This document shows positions 25,945-35,375 of a stretch of 64,000 bases of DNA, piece by piece. The stretch is from Oscillibacter sp. GTDB taxonomy: Bacteria > Bacillota > Clostridia > Oscillospirales > Oscillospiraceae. Both the position numbers and the translations under genes were made by a program. How positions within the stretch are numbered: position 1 is the first letter of the stretch; each line of letters begins with the position of its first letter. Under the pieces are notes generated by a model. It did no database searches and was not told the DNA's origin. It saw only the letters and a list, made by a program, of their open reading frames with translations. The DNA lies in NCBI GenBank assembly GCA_020025475.1, contig JAHHSA010000002.1, positions 1 through 64,000 on the forward strand. The letters are read 5' to 3'.

Positions 25945-27018
25945 ATGAATCATTTTGCGGAGGTGGCGGCAGCACTCAAGTCCCGCGGCCTGGATGCTAT
26001 GCTGCTGACCGGTGAGGCCAACCGCTTTTATGCCTCCGGGTTCCACTCCAGCGGGACCGACGGCGTTGCGCTGGTGACGCCGCAGGAGACCTACTATCTC
26101 ACTGACTCCCGCTATACCGAGGCAGCATCCCGGGTGATCCGGAACGCCACTATGGAGGAGGTGGGGCTGGGCCGCAGCTACGCAGTGGTACTGGCGGAGG
26201 CTGTGCGCAGGCACCACATTCAAAGGCTGGGCTTTGAAGATGCGGAAATGACTGTCCGTGACCACGGTGTTTATGCAAAAAATCTGCCCTGTGAGCTGGT
26301 GCCCGCCACGGACCTGATGACCTCGCTGCGGCAGGCGAAGCAGCGTGAGGAAGTGGAGACCATGATCGCTGCCCAGCGGATTGCGGAGCAGGCCCTGGAG
26401 GTGATTGTGACAGAGATCCGGCCGGGCGTCACGGAAAAGGAGATTGCTGCCCGGCTCCAATATCTGATGCTTCACTTCGGCGCAGAAGATATGTCCTTTG
26501 ATCCCATTGTGGTGTCTGGTCCCAACGGAAGCCTGCCCCACGGCGTTCCCTCGGAGAAGCGGATTGTGCGCGGAGAGTTTGTCACCATGGACTTTGGCTG
26601 CATCTACCACGGCTACTGCTCCGATATGACCCGGACGGTGGCGGTAGGTACCCCTAGTGACGAGATGGCGCAGATCTATCACACAGTGCTGCGGGCCCAG
26701 CTGGCGGGCATTGATGCTGTAAGGGCCGGTGTTACCGGCAAGGCTGTCGACGGAGCCGCCCGGCAGGTGATTGAGGAGGCCGGTTACGGCCCATACTTCG
26801 GTCACAGCTTCGGCCACGGCGTAGGCGTGGAGATTCATGAGGCACCCGGCGCTACCCCTGGCAACGACCAGCCGCTGCCGGTGGGCGCGGTGATATCCGC
26901 AGAGCCTGGAATTTATCTGCCGGGCCGCCTGGGCGTGCGCATTGAGGACGTGCTCTGCGTCACCGAGGAGGGCTGCGTCAATTTGACAAAGGCTCCTAAG
27001 GAACTGCTGGTTCTCTGA
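25945..27018 (+). CDS. Xaa-Pro aminopeptidase (M24B family)
   Basis: This cytosolic metallopeptidase removes an N-terminal residue preceding proline. The 357-residue length fits PepP/PepQ-like short forms. The C-terminal pita-bread domain shows all five dinuclear metal ligands: Asp216 and Asp227 (MDFGCIYHGYCSDMTR), His291 (FGHGVG), Glu320 (AEPGIY) and Glu334 (RIEDV); His200 is also present. The start is the ATG at 25945 with GGGAGG 8 bases upstream. Monocistronic. Prolidase (dipeptidase) activity cannot be excluded. Confidence 0.92.
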   Translation: MNHFAEVAAALKSRGLDAMLLTGEANRFYASGFHSSGTDGVALVTPQETYYLTDSRYTEAASRVIRNATMEEVGLGRSYAVVLAEAVRRHHIQRLGFEDAEMTVRDHGVYAKNLPCELVPATDLMTSLRQAKQREEVETMIAAQRIAEQALEVIVTEIRPGVTEKEIAARLQYLMLHFGAEDMSFDPIVVSGPNGSLPHGVPSEKRIVRGEFVTMDFGCIYHGYCSDMTRTVAVGTPSDEMAQIYHTVLRAQLAGIDAVRAGVTGKAVDGAARQVIEEAGYGPYFGHSFGHGVGVEIHEAPGATPGNDQPLPVGAVISAEPGIYLPGRLGVRIEDVLCVTEEGCVNLTKAPKELLVL

Positions 27019-27144
27019 TCCGGGATGTGTAGAAAAAGGACCTTTGCGTAAAAAAACCGGTCAATTACACTGCAATTTGTGGAAAAATACTGAGGAACTT
27101 CCCACGTAACCGATTCCGCGGCTGCTGGTTTCACAGAAGTTCCG

Positions 27145-27174
27145 TTGACAATCAGGAAGAGATTCCTGCATAAT
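27145..27174 (+). promoter_or_regulatory. Promoter of the inorganic pyrophosphatase gene
   Basis: TTGACA (27145-27150) and CATAAT (27169-27174) are 18 bases apart. Confidence 0.65.
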
Positions 27175-27212
27175 AGATGCAACAAGAAATGCATTACATT
27201 GGGAGGATACGC

Positions 27213-28832
27213 TTGTTTATGGATACTGTCTATATTACCGGACACCGCAATCCGGACACGGACTCCATTGTTTCGTCCATGGCATATGCAGCGCTGAAAA
27301 ACGCGCTGGGAGACCGGCAGTATAAGGCTGCGCGTCTGGGCCAGATCAGCGACGAGACGCAGTCTGTCCTGGATCGCTTTGGATTTGAGCCCCCCATGCT
27401 CATTAATGATGTGCGGACCCAGGTCCGGGACCTGAATTTCGATACGCCGCCTACCCTGTCTGCCGCCGCAACGATCAGCCGCGCCTGGCAGGCCATGCAG
27501 GCGGATAAGATCTCCGTTCTGCCCGTTGCCAATGAGGATGGCACCCTGTATGGTATGCTCTCCGCGGGTGACGTGGCCAACTATGATATGACCTCCGTCC
27601 GCAATCCTCAGATGGGGGAGATTCCTGTTTTCAACCTGCTGTCGGTGCTGGAAGGGAAACTGCTAAACCCCGACGGCGGTGTGCGGGACGTCATCAGCGG
27701 CCAGATTACCGTGGCCCTGCCGGTCTGCCGGGAGCACCTGATGTTCTCCTGCCAGGACAGCATCGTGGTCTGTGGTGACCAGCCGGATATGATTCGCCGC
27801 GCTCTGGATCTGAAGGTCAACTGCATCATCGTCTGCCAGGCCGAGGTCAGCCAGGATATGCTGGAGATGGGCACCGACACCTGCATCATTTCCACCCCCT
27901 ACGACGCCTACCAGGCGATGCGTCTGATCTGTCACGCGCTGCCCATTTCGACGATCTGCAATAGCAAGGATCTGGTGGCCTTCCACCTGGATGACTACAT
28001 CGATGACGTGAGCAATACCGTGCTGGAGAGTCGCTTCCGCGCATACCCCATTCTGGACGAGAACGAGAAGGTTGTGGGCACCCTGTCCCGCTTCCATCTG
28101 CTGCGCCCCCGCCGTAAGCGGGTGGTTCTGATGGACCACAATGAGAAGGCACAGTCTGTGGCCGGTCTGGATCAGGCGGACATTCTGGAAATTGTGGACC
28201 ACCACCGTCTGGCTGATATTCAGACCAAAAACCCCATCTATGTCCGGAACGAGCCCGTGGGCAGCACTACTACCATTGTGGCTGGGATGTACCAGGAGAA
28301 GGGCCTGATGCCCACCGCCAAAATGGCTGGACTGATGGCATCCGCTATTGTCTCCGACACGGTCATGTTCAAGTCTCCCACCTGCACCCAGCGGGATATT
28401 GACGTGGCCAAACGCATGGCCCGAATTGCCAACGTCTCTCTGGATGACCTGGGACAGAGCATTTTCTCCGCTGCCTTCAGCAATGCCAAAGGGGTAGAGG
28501 ATATGCTGTTCACCGACTATAAGGAATTCCATATCGCCGGACACGATTTGGCGGTTAGCCAGATTACCTGCATGGAGTCCGGCAAGCTGCTGGAGCGGCA
28601 GGAGGAGTTCCTGGAAGTCATGGCCAATGTCCGCAAAAAGGGCAAACTCAACGCCGTGATACTCATGATTACCGACGTGCTGCTGGAAGGATCTCAGCTG
28701 CTCTTTGTAGGGGATGAGGAAGACATCCGTCAGGCCTTTAATGTTCGGGGAGAGGACAACCACATCTTCCTGCCCAAGATCATGTCCCGAAAGAAGCAGG
28801 TCATTCCCATGCTGTCTGCTCTGTGGGGCTAA
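27213..28832 (+). CDS. ppaC: Manganese-dependent family II inorganic pyrophosphatase with CBS and DRTGG domains
   Basis: The soluble enzyme hydrolyses pyrophosphate. A DHH-type N-terminus (TGHRNPDTDS) is followed by an inserted regulatory module with a CBS pair split by a DRTGG domain (roughly 65-300). The catalytic part then resumes with MDHNE, EIVDHHR and GSTTTIVA, and the DHHA2 domain ends the protein. CBS-PPases are controlled by adenine nucleotides. Start choice is uncertain: GGGAGG at 27201 favours TTG at 27213, while the ATG at 27219 is 12 bases away. With hppA, the cell has both soluble and membrane PPi hydrolysis. Confidence 0.93.
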   Translation: MFMDTVYITGHRNPDTDSIVSSMAYAALKNALGDRQYKAARLGQISDETQSVLDRFGFEPPMLINDVRTQVRDLNFDTPPTLSAAATISRAWQAMQADKISVLPVANEDGTLYGMLSAGDVANYDMTSVRNPQMGEIPVFNLLSVLEGKLLNPDGGVRDVISGQITVALPVCREHLMFSCQDSIVVCGDQPDMIRRALDLKVNCIIVCQAEVSQDMLEMGTDTCIISTPYDAYQAMRLICHALPISTICNSKDLVAFHLDDYIDDVSNTVLESRFRAYPILDENEKVVGTLSRFHLLRPRRKRVVLMDHNEKAQSVAGLDQADILEIVDHHRLADIQTKNPIYVRNEPVGSTTTIVAGMYQEKGLMPTAKMAGLMASAIVSDTVMFKSPTCTQRDIDVAKRMARIANVSLDDLGQSIFSAAFSNAKGVEDMLFTDYKEFHIAGHDLAVSQITCMESGKLLERQEEFLEVMANVRKKGKLNAVILMITDVLLEGSQLLFVGDEEDIRQAFNVRGEDNHIFLPKIMSRKKQVIPMLSALWG

Positions 28833-28856
28833 GCGTCAGTGCCAATTCTGTACGCC

Positions 28857-28889
28857 AAACCGACGGTCCATCCGGACCGTCGGTTTTTC
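28857..28889 (+). terminator. Intrinsic terminator of ppaC
   Basis: CCGACGGTCC and GGACCGTCGG pair around ATCC, with AAA before and TTTTT after. Confidence 0.88.
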
Positions 28890-28952
28890 TTTATTCTAAA
28901 GCTGGTTCGTGGTATACTCTATCATGAAATTTTATATGTGAGGAGGGCAGAT

Positions 28953-29915
28953 ATGGAGCAATTCAGCGGTGTTTCCAACTGGCGACTGATCATTCGGCGG
29001 GAGACGGATGGCATCACGATCCTGCGAGCGTGCACCTGTGACCGGAAAGCGGCGCTGCCAGAGACACTCTTTGGCCTGCCGGTGACAGCGCTGGGCCCCC
29101 GGGCACTCTGCCCCACCGCGGTCCCGGAACCGGGAGAGATGGTGGAAATCACCTGCGGCCGGGGCGGGGACGATTGGGATAACGGGGCATTGGAGGAATT
29201 GACACTGCCTGCTGCCCTGCGCCGGGTGGAGGATTATGCCCTGCTGAACTGCCGCTCTCTCCACACCCTGCATTTGACGGACGGGGTTGTCTTCTGGGGC
29301 GGCGGAGTGCTGATGAACTGCCGCAGCCTAATGCGTCTGCATCTGACCTGGGGCAGTACCCAGGGGGATACCCTGGCCTATTTTGCGGACGAGCTGTCCC
29401 GGGAACTGGATGTCACTGTCGACGGCCCCGGGGGCCGGGCCCGGCTGATTTTCCCGGAGTATGTGGAGATTTACGAGGAAAACTGTCCCGCCCACCACTT
29501 CGACTACAACATTCAGGGGGCGGGCTACCCCTACCATCACTGCTTCCGGCAAAAGCGGTTCCACTTTCAGGACTATGATGCCCTTTGGGACGGGTATCTT
29601 GCCATGGACCATGAGGACGCCACAGCGCTGGCACTGGCCTGGAACCGGCTGCATTATCCGGTTGAGCTGGGGGAGGAGGCAGAGCTGGGGTATCAGAATT
29701 ATCTCCGCGCTCATGCGGGAGAGACACTTCAATGGCTGGTGGAGCAGGAGGATGCCTCCAGTGTTGCCCAGCTGCTCAAATGGACGGAGCCGGACCGGGA
29801 GGAGCTTTCCGCTGCCTGTGCGGCCGCCCGGGAACAGGGGGCCGCGGAGGTGCTGGCGGTGCTGCTGGAAGCCAATAACCACCGGTTTTGCCGGAAAAAG
29901 ACCTTTGATCTCTGA
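28953..29915 (+). CDS. Leucine-rich-repeat-like (BspA type) protein, function unknown
   Basis: The 320-residue protein has no signal peptide or membrane segment. Its N-terminal half contains BspA/LRR_5-like units (VTALGPRALCP, LEELTLPAALRRVEDYALLNCRSLHTL). The C-terminal half is helical and acidic, with repeated alternating acidic and Leu/Ala-rich stretches. The start is the ATG at 28953 behind GGAGGG. It is first in a four-gene operon with a VWA-like protein, an AAA ATPase and a NfuA-type protein, so an adaptor or substrate-recognition role is an inference. Similar cytosolic LRR proteins occur next to such AAA/VWA pairs in related gut bacteria, as far as I recall. Confidence 0.7.
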   Translation: MEQFSGVSNWRLIIRRETDGITILRACTCDRKAALPETLFGLPVTALGPRALCPTAVPEPGEMVEITCGRGGDDWDNGALEELTLPAALRRVEDYALLNCRSLHTLHLTDGVVFWGGGVLMNCRSLMRLHLTWGSTQGDTLAYFADELSRELDVTVDGPGGRARLIFPEYVEIYEENCPAHHFDYNIQGAGYPYHHCFRQKRFHFQDYDALWDGYLAMDHEDATALALAWNRLHYPVELGEEAELGYQNYLRAHAGETLQWLVEQEDASSVAQLLKWTEPDREELSAACAAAREQGAAEVLAVLLEANNHRFCRKKTFDL

Positions 29916-29932
29916 AGAAAGGGGGACGGCCT

Positions 29933-31294
29933 ATGGAGCGGCAGCCCCGGGATCTCACCGCCATTGGCGGCGAGATCCTGTATGAGACCCGCAACGAACT
30001 CTATCTGCATCTGCCGTATCTGGATGTGGCCCTCTGTGGGCTGACGCCCCAACCCGGCAGCGGAAAGACACTTTCTGTTGCCACTGACGGCACGATGCTT
30101 TACTATGACGGGGCATATCTGGCCGAGCGGTATCTCCGCAGCCGGACCTTTATCAACCGGATCTATCTCCACATCGTGCTTCATTGTATGCTGCGGCATC
30201 TGGGGAAGAAACGTGGAAAGGTGTCAGAGCTGTGGGACCTTGCCTGTGACGTGGCGGTGGAGAGCATTCTGGATGAACTGGATGAACCCTGTCTGGAGGG
30301 CGGTTCCTCGCCCGTTCGACAGAAGTTTTACGGGGAGTGCCGGGCGGATATGCCGGTACTGACGGCAGAGGGCATTTACCGTCATTTGCTGCGGGCCAAT
30401 CTGCCTGAGTACCAGCGCGCCCAGCTGCAGCGGGCTTTTCTGGCGGATGATCACGGCCTCTGGGATATGGAGCAGCAGGACGACGAGAGCCGCCAGCAGC
30501 AGGATCAGCGATGGAAGGACATTGCGGACAGGAGCCGCACCCGATTGGAAACGCACTCAGACGGTCGGGGCAGCGGCGGCGAGGCAGTGCTGGAACAGAT
30601 TCGGGTGGCAGTTCGGGACGATGTGGATTACCGTGCTTTTCTCCGCCGCTTTGCGGTGCCCCGGGAGGTGCTGGAGGTGGATGGGGATGCGTTTGACCCC
30701 ATTTTTTATACCTATGGTCTTCAGGTATATGGAAATATGCCCCTGATTGAGCCTACCGAGACCAAAGAGGAGAAGCGGATTGAGGACTTCGTCATCGCTG
30801 TGGATACCTCCATGTCCACCTCCGGCGAGCTGGTTCGACAGTTCCTGGCCTGTACCTATGCCATTTTACGGAGCACGGAGACCTTCACCCGGAAGGTGAA
30901 TATTCGCATCCTCCAATGCGACGATCAGGTTCGCTCTGATACGGTCATCCGTGATTTGGAGGAGTTGAGGGGATATATGGAGGAGTTTCAGCTTATTGGC
31001 GGCAGCGCAACGGATTTTCGGCCTGTGTTTGCCCACGTGGCGGAGTTACAGAGTCAGGGGGCCTTTACCCGACTGCGGGGCCTCATTTACTTTACCGACG
31101 GCATGGGCCGCTACCCCATGAAGCGTCCGCCTTATGAGACGGCCTTTGTCATGCTGCGTCAGCCGCCCGCCTCGGTACAGGTGCCTCCCTGGGCGATCCG
31201 GCTGGTGCTGGAACTGCCGGATCTGGAAAAAGCCATCCGGGAGACACCGGAGCTGGACGACGAGATCGACTGGGACGAGCTGCCCCAGCTGTAA
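29933..31294 (+). CDS. DUF2201-type putative metallopeptidase / VWA-like protein
   Basis: The 453-residue protein has an N-terminal DUF2201-like putative metallopeptidase region and a C-terminal VWA-like domain whose metal-ion site reads DTSMSTS (about 289). The expected zinc motif HExxH appears as HIVLH (80-84) with a third His at 89, so the catalytic Glu is replaced by Ile. Proteins of this kind pair with MoxR-type AAA ATPases, as ViaA does with RavA. The next gene, 14 bases on, is exactly such an ATPase. SD AAAGGGGGA precedes the ATG. Confidence 0.82.
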   Translation: MERQPRDLTAIGGEILYETRNELYLHLPYLDVALCGLTPQPGSGKTLSVATDGTMLYYDGAYLAERYLRSRTFINRIYLHIVLHCMLRHLGKKRGKVSELWDLACDVAVESILDELDEPCLEGGSSPVRQKFYGECRADMPVLTAEGIYRHLLRANLPEYQRAQLQRAFLADDHGLWDMEQQDDESRQQQDQRWKDIADRSRTRLETHSDGRGSGGEAVLEQIRVAVRDDVDYRAFLRRFAVPREVLEVDGDAFDPIFYTYGLQVYGNMPLIEPTETKEEKRIEDFVIAVDTSMSTSGELVRQFLACTYAILRSTETFTRKVNIRILQCDDQVRSDTVIRDLEELRGYMEEFQLIGGSATDFRPVFAHVAELQSQGAFTRLRGLIYFTDGMGRYPMKRPPYETAFVMLRQPPASVQVPPWAIRLVLELPDLEKAIRETPELDDEIDWDELPQL

Positions 31295-31308
31295 TACAGG
31301 AGACGATT

Positions 31309-32832
31309 ATGAACATCAAACAGGCAAAACAGGAGATTACCAACACCTTGCGGGCCTATCTGACCCGTGATGAGCTGGGGAACTATCTCATTCCCTCTGT
31401 GCGGCAGCGGCCCGTACTGCTGATGGGCCCGCCGGGCATTGGCAAGACCCAGATCATGGAGCAGATTGCTGCCGAGACCGGGGTGGGGCTGGTGTCCTAC
31501 ACCATTACCCACCACACGCGCCAGAGTGCCATGGGCCTGCCCTTTATCGAGAAGCGAACCTATGGCGGAGAGGAGTTCTCCGTCACGGAGTACACCATGA
31601 GCGAAATCCTGGGCGCTGTGTACCATCTGATGGAGAGCACCGGCAAGAAGGAGGGCATCCTCTTTCTGGACGAGATCAACTGCGTGTCCGAGACACTTGC
31701 CCCCATGATGCTGCAATTCTTACAGTGCAAGACCTTCGGCAACCAGCGTCTGCCAGAGGGCTGGCTGATTGTGGCGGCTGGCAACCCGCCGGAATACAAC
31801 CGCTCCGTGCGGGAGTTCGATGTGGTGACGCTGGACCGGGTGAAGAGAATCGACGTCACGGAGGACTTCTCTGTGTGGAAGGAATACGCACTCCGCAGCG
31901 GCCTCCACGGCGCGGTGATTTCCTATCTGGATATCCGCAAGGAGGATTTCTACCGGGTGGAGACCACGGTGGATGGCATCCAGTTCGTAACCGCCCGCGG
32001 CTGGGAAGACCTGAGCGAGATGATCTATGCCTATGAGAGGCTTGGCCTGCGGGTGGACCGGGACGTGGTTGGCCAATATTTGCAGATGCCCCGCATTGCC
32101 AAGGACTTTGCCAACTATCTGGAACTCTACTACAAGTACCAGAGAACCTATCATGTGGAGGAGGTGCTTCAGGGTACCTGGCAGGCGGTGAATGCCTCGG
32201 AGCTGGGAGCGGCCCCTTTTGATGAGAAGCTGTCGGTTATGGGATTGCTGCTCTCCCGCCTCAACGAGATGGCCCGGAATACCCGGTATCAGGATGAGCT
32301 GACCGCTGCCCTTCACGGAGCACTTACCACATTCAAGGAGAAAATTGTTGATCAGACGCCGGATCAGGTTTTGAAGCTGCTGCTCTGGCAGCGGCGGGAG
32401 GCCCTGAAGCAGGCGAAAGAGGCAGGCCATCAGGGAAAGGAGGCCCGCAGCCGGGCTCAGCGGGAGATTCAGGTGCTGGAGGACTACCGGCAGCGTCTGA
32501 CGGCGGAGGAAATTACCAACGCTGAGACGGCCATGGATCGGGTACGGACCTGGTTTAGAGAGGAAGTGGAAAAGCGGCAGACGCTGGGAGATGACACCGG
32601 ACGCTGCTTTGACAATGCCTTCCGATTCCTGGAAGCGGCTGTGGGCCAGGGCCAGGAGCTGGTGATCTTCGTCACGGAGATCACAGCAGGCTATAATACC
32701 TCGTGGTTTGTGGAGGAATTTGGCTGTGATGCCTATTTCCGACACAACCGGGATCTATTGTTTGATGATACCCGGCATCGGCTCCGGGAGGAGATTGCCG
32801 CAGCCAAAGCGGCAGAGGAGGAACTGAGATGA
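31309..32832 (+). CDS. MoxR-type AAA+ ATPase
   Basis: The 507-residue ATPase has Walker A GPPGIGKT (40-47), Walker B ILFLDEIN (about 118-125), and the sensor region AAGNPPEYN. A helical C-terminal extension of about 200 residues with charged coiled-coil character follows. MoxR-family ATPases act as chaperones that remodel or load metal centres into partners, using a VWA protein as adaptor. The VWA partner is encoded just upstream, and the NfuA-type gene overlaps its stop by four bases (ATGA), indicating coupled translation. Confidence 0.88.
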   Translation: MNIKQAKQEITNTLRAYLTRDELGNYLIPSVRQRPVLLMGPPGIGKTQIMEQIAAETGVGLVSYTITHHTRQSAMGLPFIEKRTYGGEEFSVTEYTMSEILGAVYHLMESTGKKEGILFLDEINCVSETLAPMMLQFLQCKTFGNQRLPEGWLIVAAGNPPEYNRSVREFDVVTLDRVKRIDVTEDFSVWKEYALRSGLHGAVISYLDIRKEDFYRVETTVDGIQFVTARGWEDLSEMIYAYERLGLRVDRDVVGQYLQMPRIAKDFANYLELYYKYQRTYHVEEVLQGTWQAVNASELGAAPFDEKLSVMGLLLSRLNEMARNTRYQDELTAALHGALTTFKEKIVDQTPDQVLKLLLWQRREALKQAKEAGHQGKEARSRAQREIQVLEDYRQRLTAEEITNAETAMDRVRTWFREEVEKRQTLGDDTGRCFDNAFRFLEAAVGQGQELVIFVTEITAGYNTSWFVEEFGCDAYFRHNRDLLFDDTRHRLREEIAAAKAAEEELR

Positions 32833-33122
32833 ACGAAGAAATGAAAAAAATCGAAGCTGTGCTGGACGAGAAGGTCCGGCCTATGCTCCGCAGCCACGGC
32901 GGTACTGTGGAAGTCGACCACTATGAAAATGGTGTGCTGTATGTGAAGATGCTGGGCCAGTGCGCCGGATGTCCCTCGGCGGACCTGACCAACGAGACCG
33001 TCATCGAGGCGGAGCTGGTGAAGGCACTGCCGGATCTGGTGCAGAAGGTGGTCGTTGTCCAGAACGTCAGCGATGAGTTGTGGGACATGGCAAAAAAACT
33101 CCTGAGAGAACATCATCTGTAA
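32829..33122 (+). CDS. NifU C-terminal (Nfu) domain Fe-S carrier protein
   Basis: The 97-residue protein is a stand-alone Nfu domain with the cluster-binding pair Cys45 and Cys48 (CAGC) after the conserved LRSHGGTVEV. Nfu proteins carry a [4Fe-4S] cluster between subunits to client enzymes. Its gene begins inside the stop of the AAA ATPase gene (ATGA), so expression is tied to it. The context suggests the AAA/VWA chaperone works on Fe-S clients. Confidence 0.92.
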   Translation: MNEEMKKIEAVLDEKVRPMLRSHGGTVEVDHYENGVLYVKMLGQCAGCPSADLTNETVIEAELVKALPDLVQKVVVVQNVSDELWDMAKKLLREHHL

Positions 33123-33129
33123 ACGCAGC

Positions 33130-33160
33130 AAGGCCGTCCGCAGTGCGGGCGGCCTTGTTC
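33130..33160 (+). terminator. Terminator of the LRR-VWA-AAA-Nfu operon
   Basis: A 12-bp stem (AAGGCCGTCCGC / GCGGGCGGCCTT, one G-T pair) is followed by a weak T stretch (GTTC). Confidence 0.65.
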
Positions 33161-33175
33161 ATTGACAGAACCTGT

Positions 33176-33218
33176 TAAAAGCGCGCCCTGCTGTCCAGTT
33201 TTGGACAGCAGGGCGCGC
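33176..33218 (-). terminator. Intrinsic terminator of htpG
   Basis: A 16-bp perfect stem (GCGCGCCCTGCTGTCC and its complement) is followed on the minus strand by TTTTAA. Confidence 0.8.
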
Positions 33219-33241
33219 AGCTGATTCAGGGGCTGTTCCTC

Positions 33242-35125
33242 TTACTTCATCAGTTCACACACCAGATCTGTGTAGGCAGAGGGGTCCTCCAGGGGCAGAC
33301 CCGCAATCAGCAGGGCCTGATTGTAGAGCAGGGTGGCGTACTTTTTGGCTTTCTCGGGATCGGCGGTAACGGCGGTCTCCAGGGCCTGGAAGGCAGGATG
33401 CTCCACATTCAGCTCCAGAATGCGGTCGGCCTTAATGCCGGAATCGGGCTGGACGGCCTGAAAGTATTTCTCCATCTCAAAACTGAGACCCTCACCGGCG
33501 GTGAGACAGACGGGGTGAGACTTCAGACGGGCAGAGGCCTTTACCTCCTTGACGGCGTCGCCCAGAGCCTCCTTCACCAGATCAAAGGCAGCCTTGTGGG
33601 CGTCACCGGCCTCTTCGGCCTTCTTTTCGGCACCCTCCTCAATCTCCTGATCCAGGACGGAACGCAGTTCCTTCCCCTCGTATTCATGGATCATCTGGGC
33701 ACAGAACTCGTCCACTTCTTCCGTAAAGTAGAGAATCTCGGTGCCGCTGTCCTTGAGGGTTTCAGTCTGGGGGAGCTTGTCGATCTTATCAAAGGACTCG
33801 CCCGCGGCGAAATAGATGTACTTCTGGTCCTCCTTCATGCGGGAGACGTACTCACTGAGGGTGACGTTCTTCTTCTCCGTGGAGGAGTAGAATAGCAGCA
33901 GATCCTGCAGCATGTCCTTGTGCGCACCGTACTCTCCCACCACGCCATACTTGATCTGGCGGCCGAAGTTTTTCCAGAAGGTGTCATACTCATCCCGGTC
34001 GTCCTTGAGCATCTTGGCAAGCTCGGCCTTGATCTTCTTTTCCAGATTGGAGGCGATGACCTTCAGCTGGCGGTCGTGCTGCAGAAGCTCACGGGAGATG
34101 TTCAGGCTCAGGTCGGGGGAATCCACCACGCCGCGGACAAAGCGGAAGTGCTCAGGCAGGAGGTCTGCGCACTTATCCATGATGAGAACGCCGTTGGAGT
34201 AGAGCTGGAGCCCTTTTTCGTATTCCTTGGTGTAGTAGTCAAAGGGGGTAGCGCCTGGGATGAACAGCAGGGCCTTGTAGGTGACGGTGCCCTCAGCGGA
34301 CACGGCGATGACCCGCTGGGGGTCCTGATAGTCGTGGAACTTGTCCCGGTAGAACTTGTTGTACTCCTCAGGCTTGACGTCGGACTTGCGGCGCTGCCAG
34401 ATGGGCACCATGGAGTTGAGAGTCTCCACTTCCTGATAGGTCTCGTACTCGGGCTTGTCGTCAGGAGAACCCTCCTTCCTGCGGGTCTTGCTGACCTCCA
34501 TGCGGATGGGGAAGCGGATATAGTCGGAGTACTTGCGCACCAGCTCCTGCAAACGCCAGGGTTCCAGAAATTCGCTGAACTTCTCATCATCGGTGTCTTC
34601 CTTGACGTGCATGATGATGTCGGAACCGGCATGGTCCCGGACAGCGTCAGTGATGGTGTAGCCGTCAGCGCCGGAGGACTCCCACTGGAAGGCTCCCTCC
34701 TGACCATACTTTCTGGTAATGACCGTGATGTGGTCGGCAATCATAAAGGCCGAGTAGAAGCCCACGCCAAACTGACCGATCACGTCAGTGTCCTTGGTGT
34801 CGCTGCCCACTTCCTGTTTGAAGCGGTAGGAACCGGAGGAGGCGATGACGCCCAGGTTGTTTTCCAGATCGTCCTTGTCCATTCCAATGCCGTTATCGGA
34901 GACGGTGATGGTCCGTGCGTCCTTGTCCACAGAGAGCTGAATCTGGAAATCCTTGCGGGTGAGCCCCACAGAATCATCCGTCAGAGCCTGATAGCAGAGC
35001 TTATCGCAGGCGTCACTGGCGTTAGAGATGATCTCACGGAGAAAAATTTCCTTATGGGTATAGATGGAATTAATCATCAAATCCAGCAGGCGTTTGGATT
35101 CTGCCTTGAACTGTTTCTTTGCCAT
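33242..35125 (-). CDS. htpG: Molecular chaperone HtpG (Hsp90)
   Basis: HtpG is the cytosolic bacterial Hsp90, an ATP-driven dimeric chaperone. The 627-residue length is typical. The N-terminal GHKL ATP site shows ELISNASDACDKL-like sequence (EIISNASDACDK), the DNGIGM loop and GQFGVGFYSAFM. The middle domain has the catalytic-loop region and the C-terminal dimerisation domain is complete. It is monocistronic, with its own terminator. No CIRCE element was seen upstream in 35126-35280. Confidence 0.97.
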   Translation of the reverse strand: MAKKQFKAESKRLLDLMINSIYTHKEIFLREIISNASDACDKLCYQALTDDSVGLTRKDFQIQLSVDKDARTITVSDNGIGMDKDDLENNLGVIASSGSYRFKQEVGSDTKDTDVIGQFGVGFYSAFMIADHITVITRKYGQEGAFQWESSGADGYTITDAVRDHAGSDIIMHVKEDTDDEKFSEFLEPWRLQELVRKYSDYIRFPIRMEVSKTRRKEGSPDDKPEYETYQEVETLNSMVPIWQRRKSDVKPEEYNKFYRDKFHDYQDPQRVIAVSAEGTVTYKALLFIPGATPFDYYTKEYEKGLQLYSNGVLIMDKCADLLPEHFRFVRGVVDSPDLSLNISRELLQHDRQLKVIASNLEKKIKAELAKMLKDDRDEYDTFWKNFGRQIKYGVVGEYGAHKDMLQDLLLFYSSTEKKNVTLSEYVSRMKEDQKYIYFAAGESFDKIDKLPQTETLKDSGTEILYFTEEVDEFCAQMIHEYEGKELRSVLDQEIEEGAEKKAEEAGDAHKAAFDLVKEALGDAVKEVKASARLKSHPVCLTAGEGLSFEMEKYFQAVQPDSGIKADRILELNVEHPAFQALETAVTADPEKAKKYATLLYNQALLIAGLPLEDPSAYTDLVCELMK

Positions 35126-35375
35126 GGTAGCAGCACTTCCTTAGTATATTTTAACAACTTGCTAGTATATCACCTGTACCAGAAAAAATAAATGACTTTT
35201 CTGTAAATTAACCAATAAAGAGGTTGCCTGAATCAGAAAATCCTAGTACACTATACATATCTTAAAGGCGGTGCTTTTCGTATGGCGGAAAGTTCCGCCG
35301 CAAATCTGGGTGGACAAAAAGATGAAATCAAATCCGGCGGGGAGGAACCCTGCCCAAAAGGAGCCTGACAAGCTT

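Noticed and set aside
33181..33218. Large perfect hairpin as a mobile palindromic element
   Set aside because: It is directly followed on the minus strand by TTTT and lies just past htpG, so an intrinsic terminator explains it.
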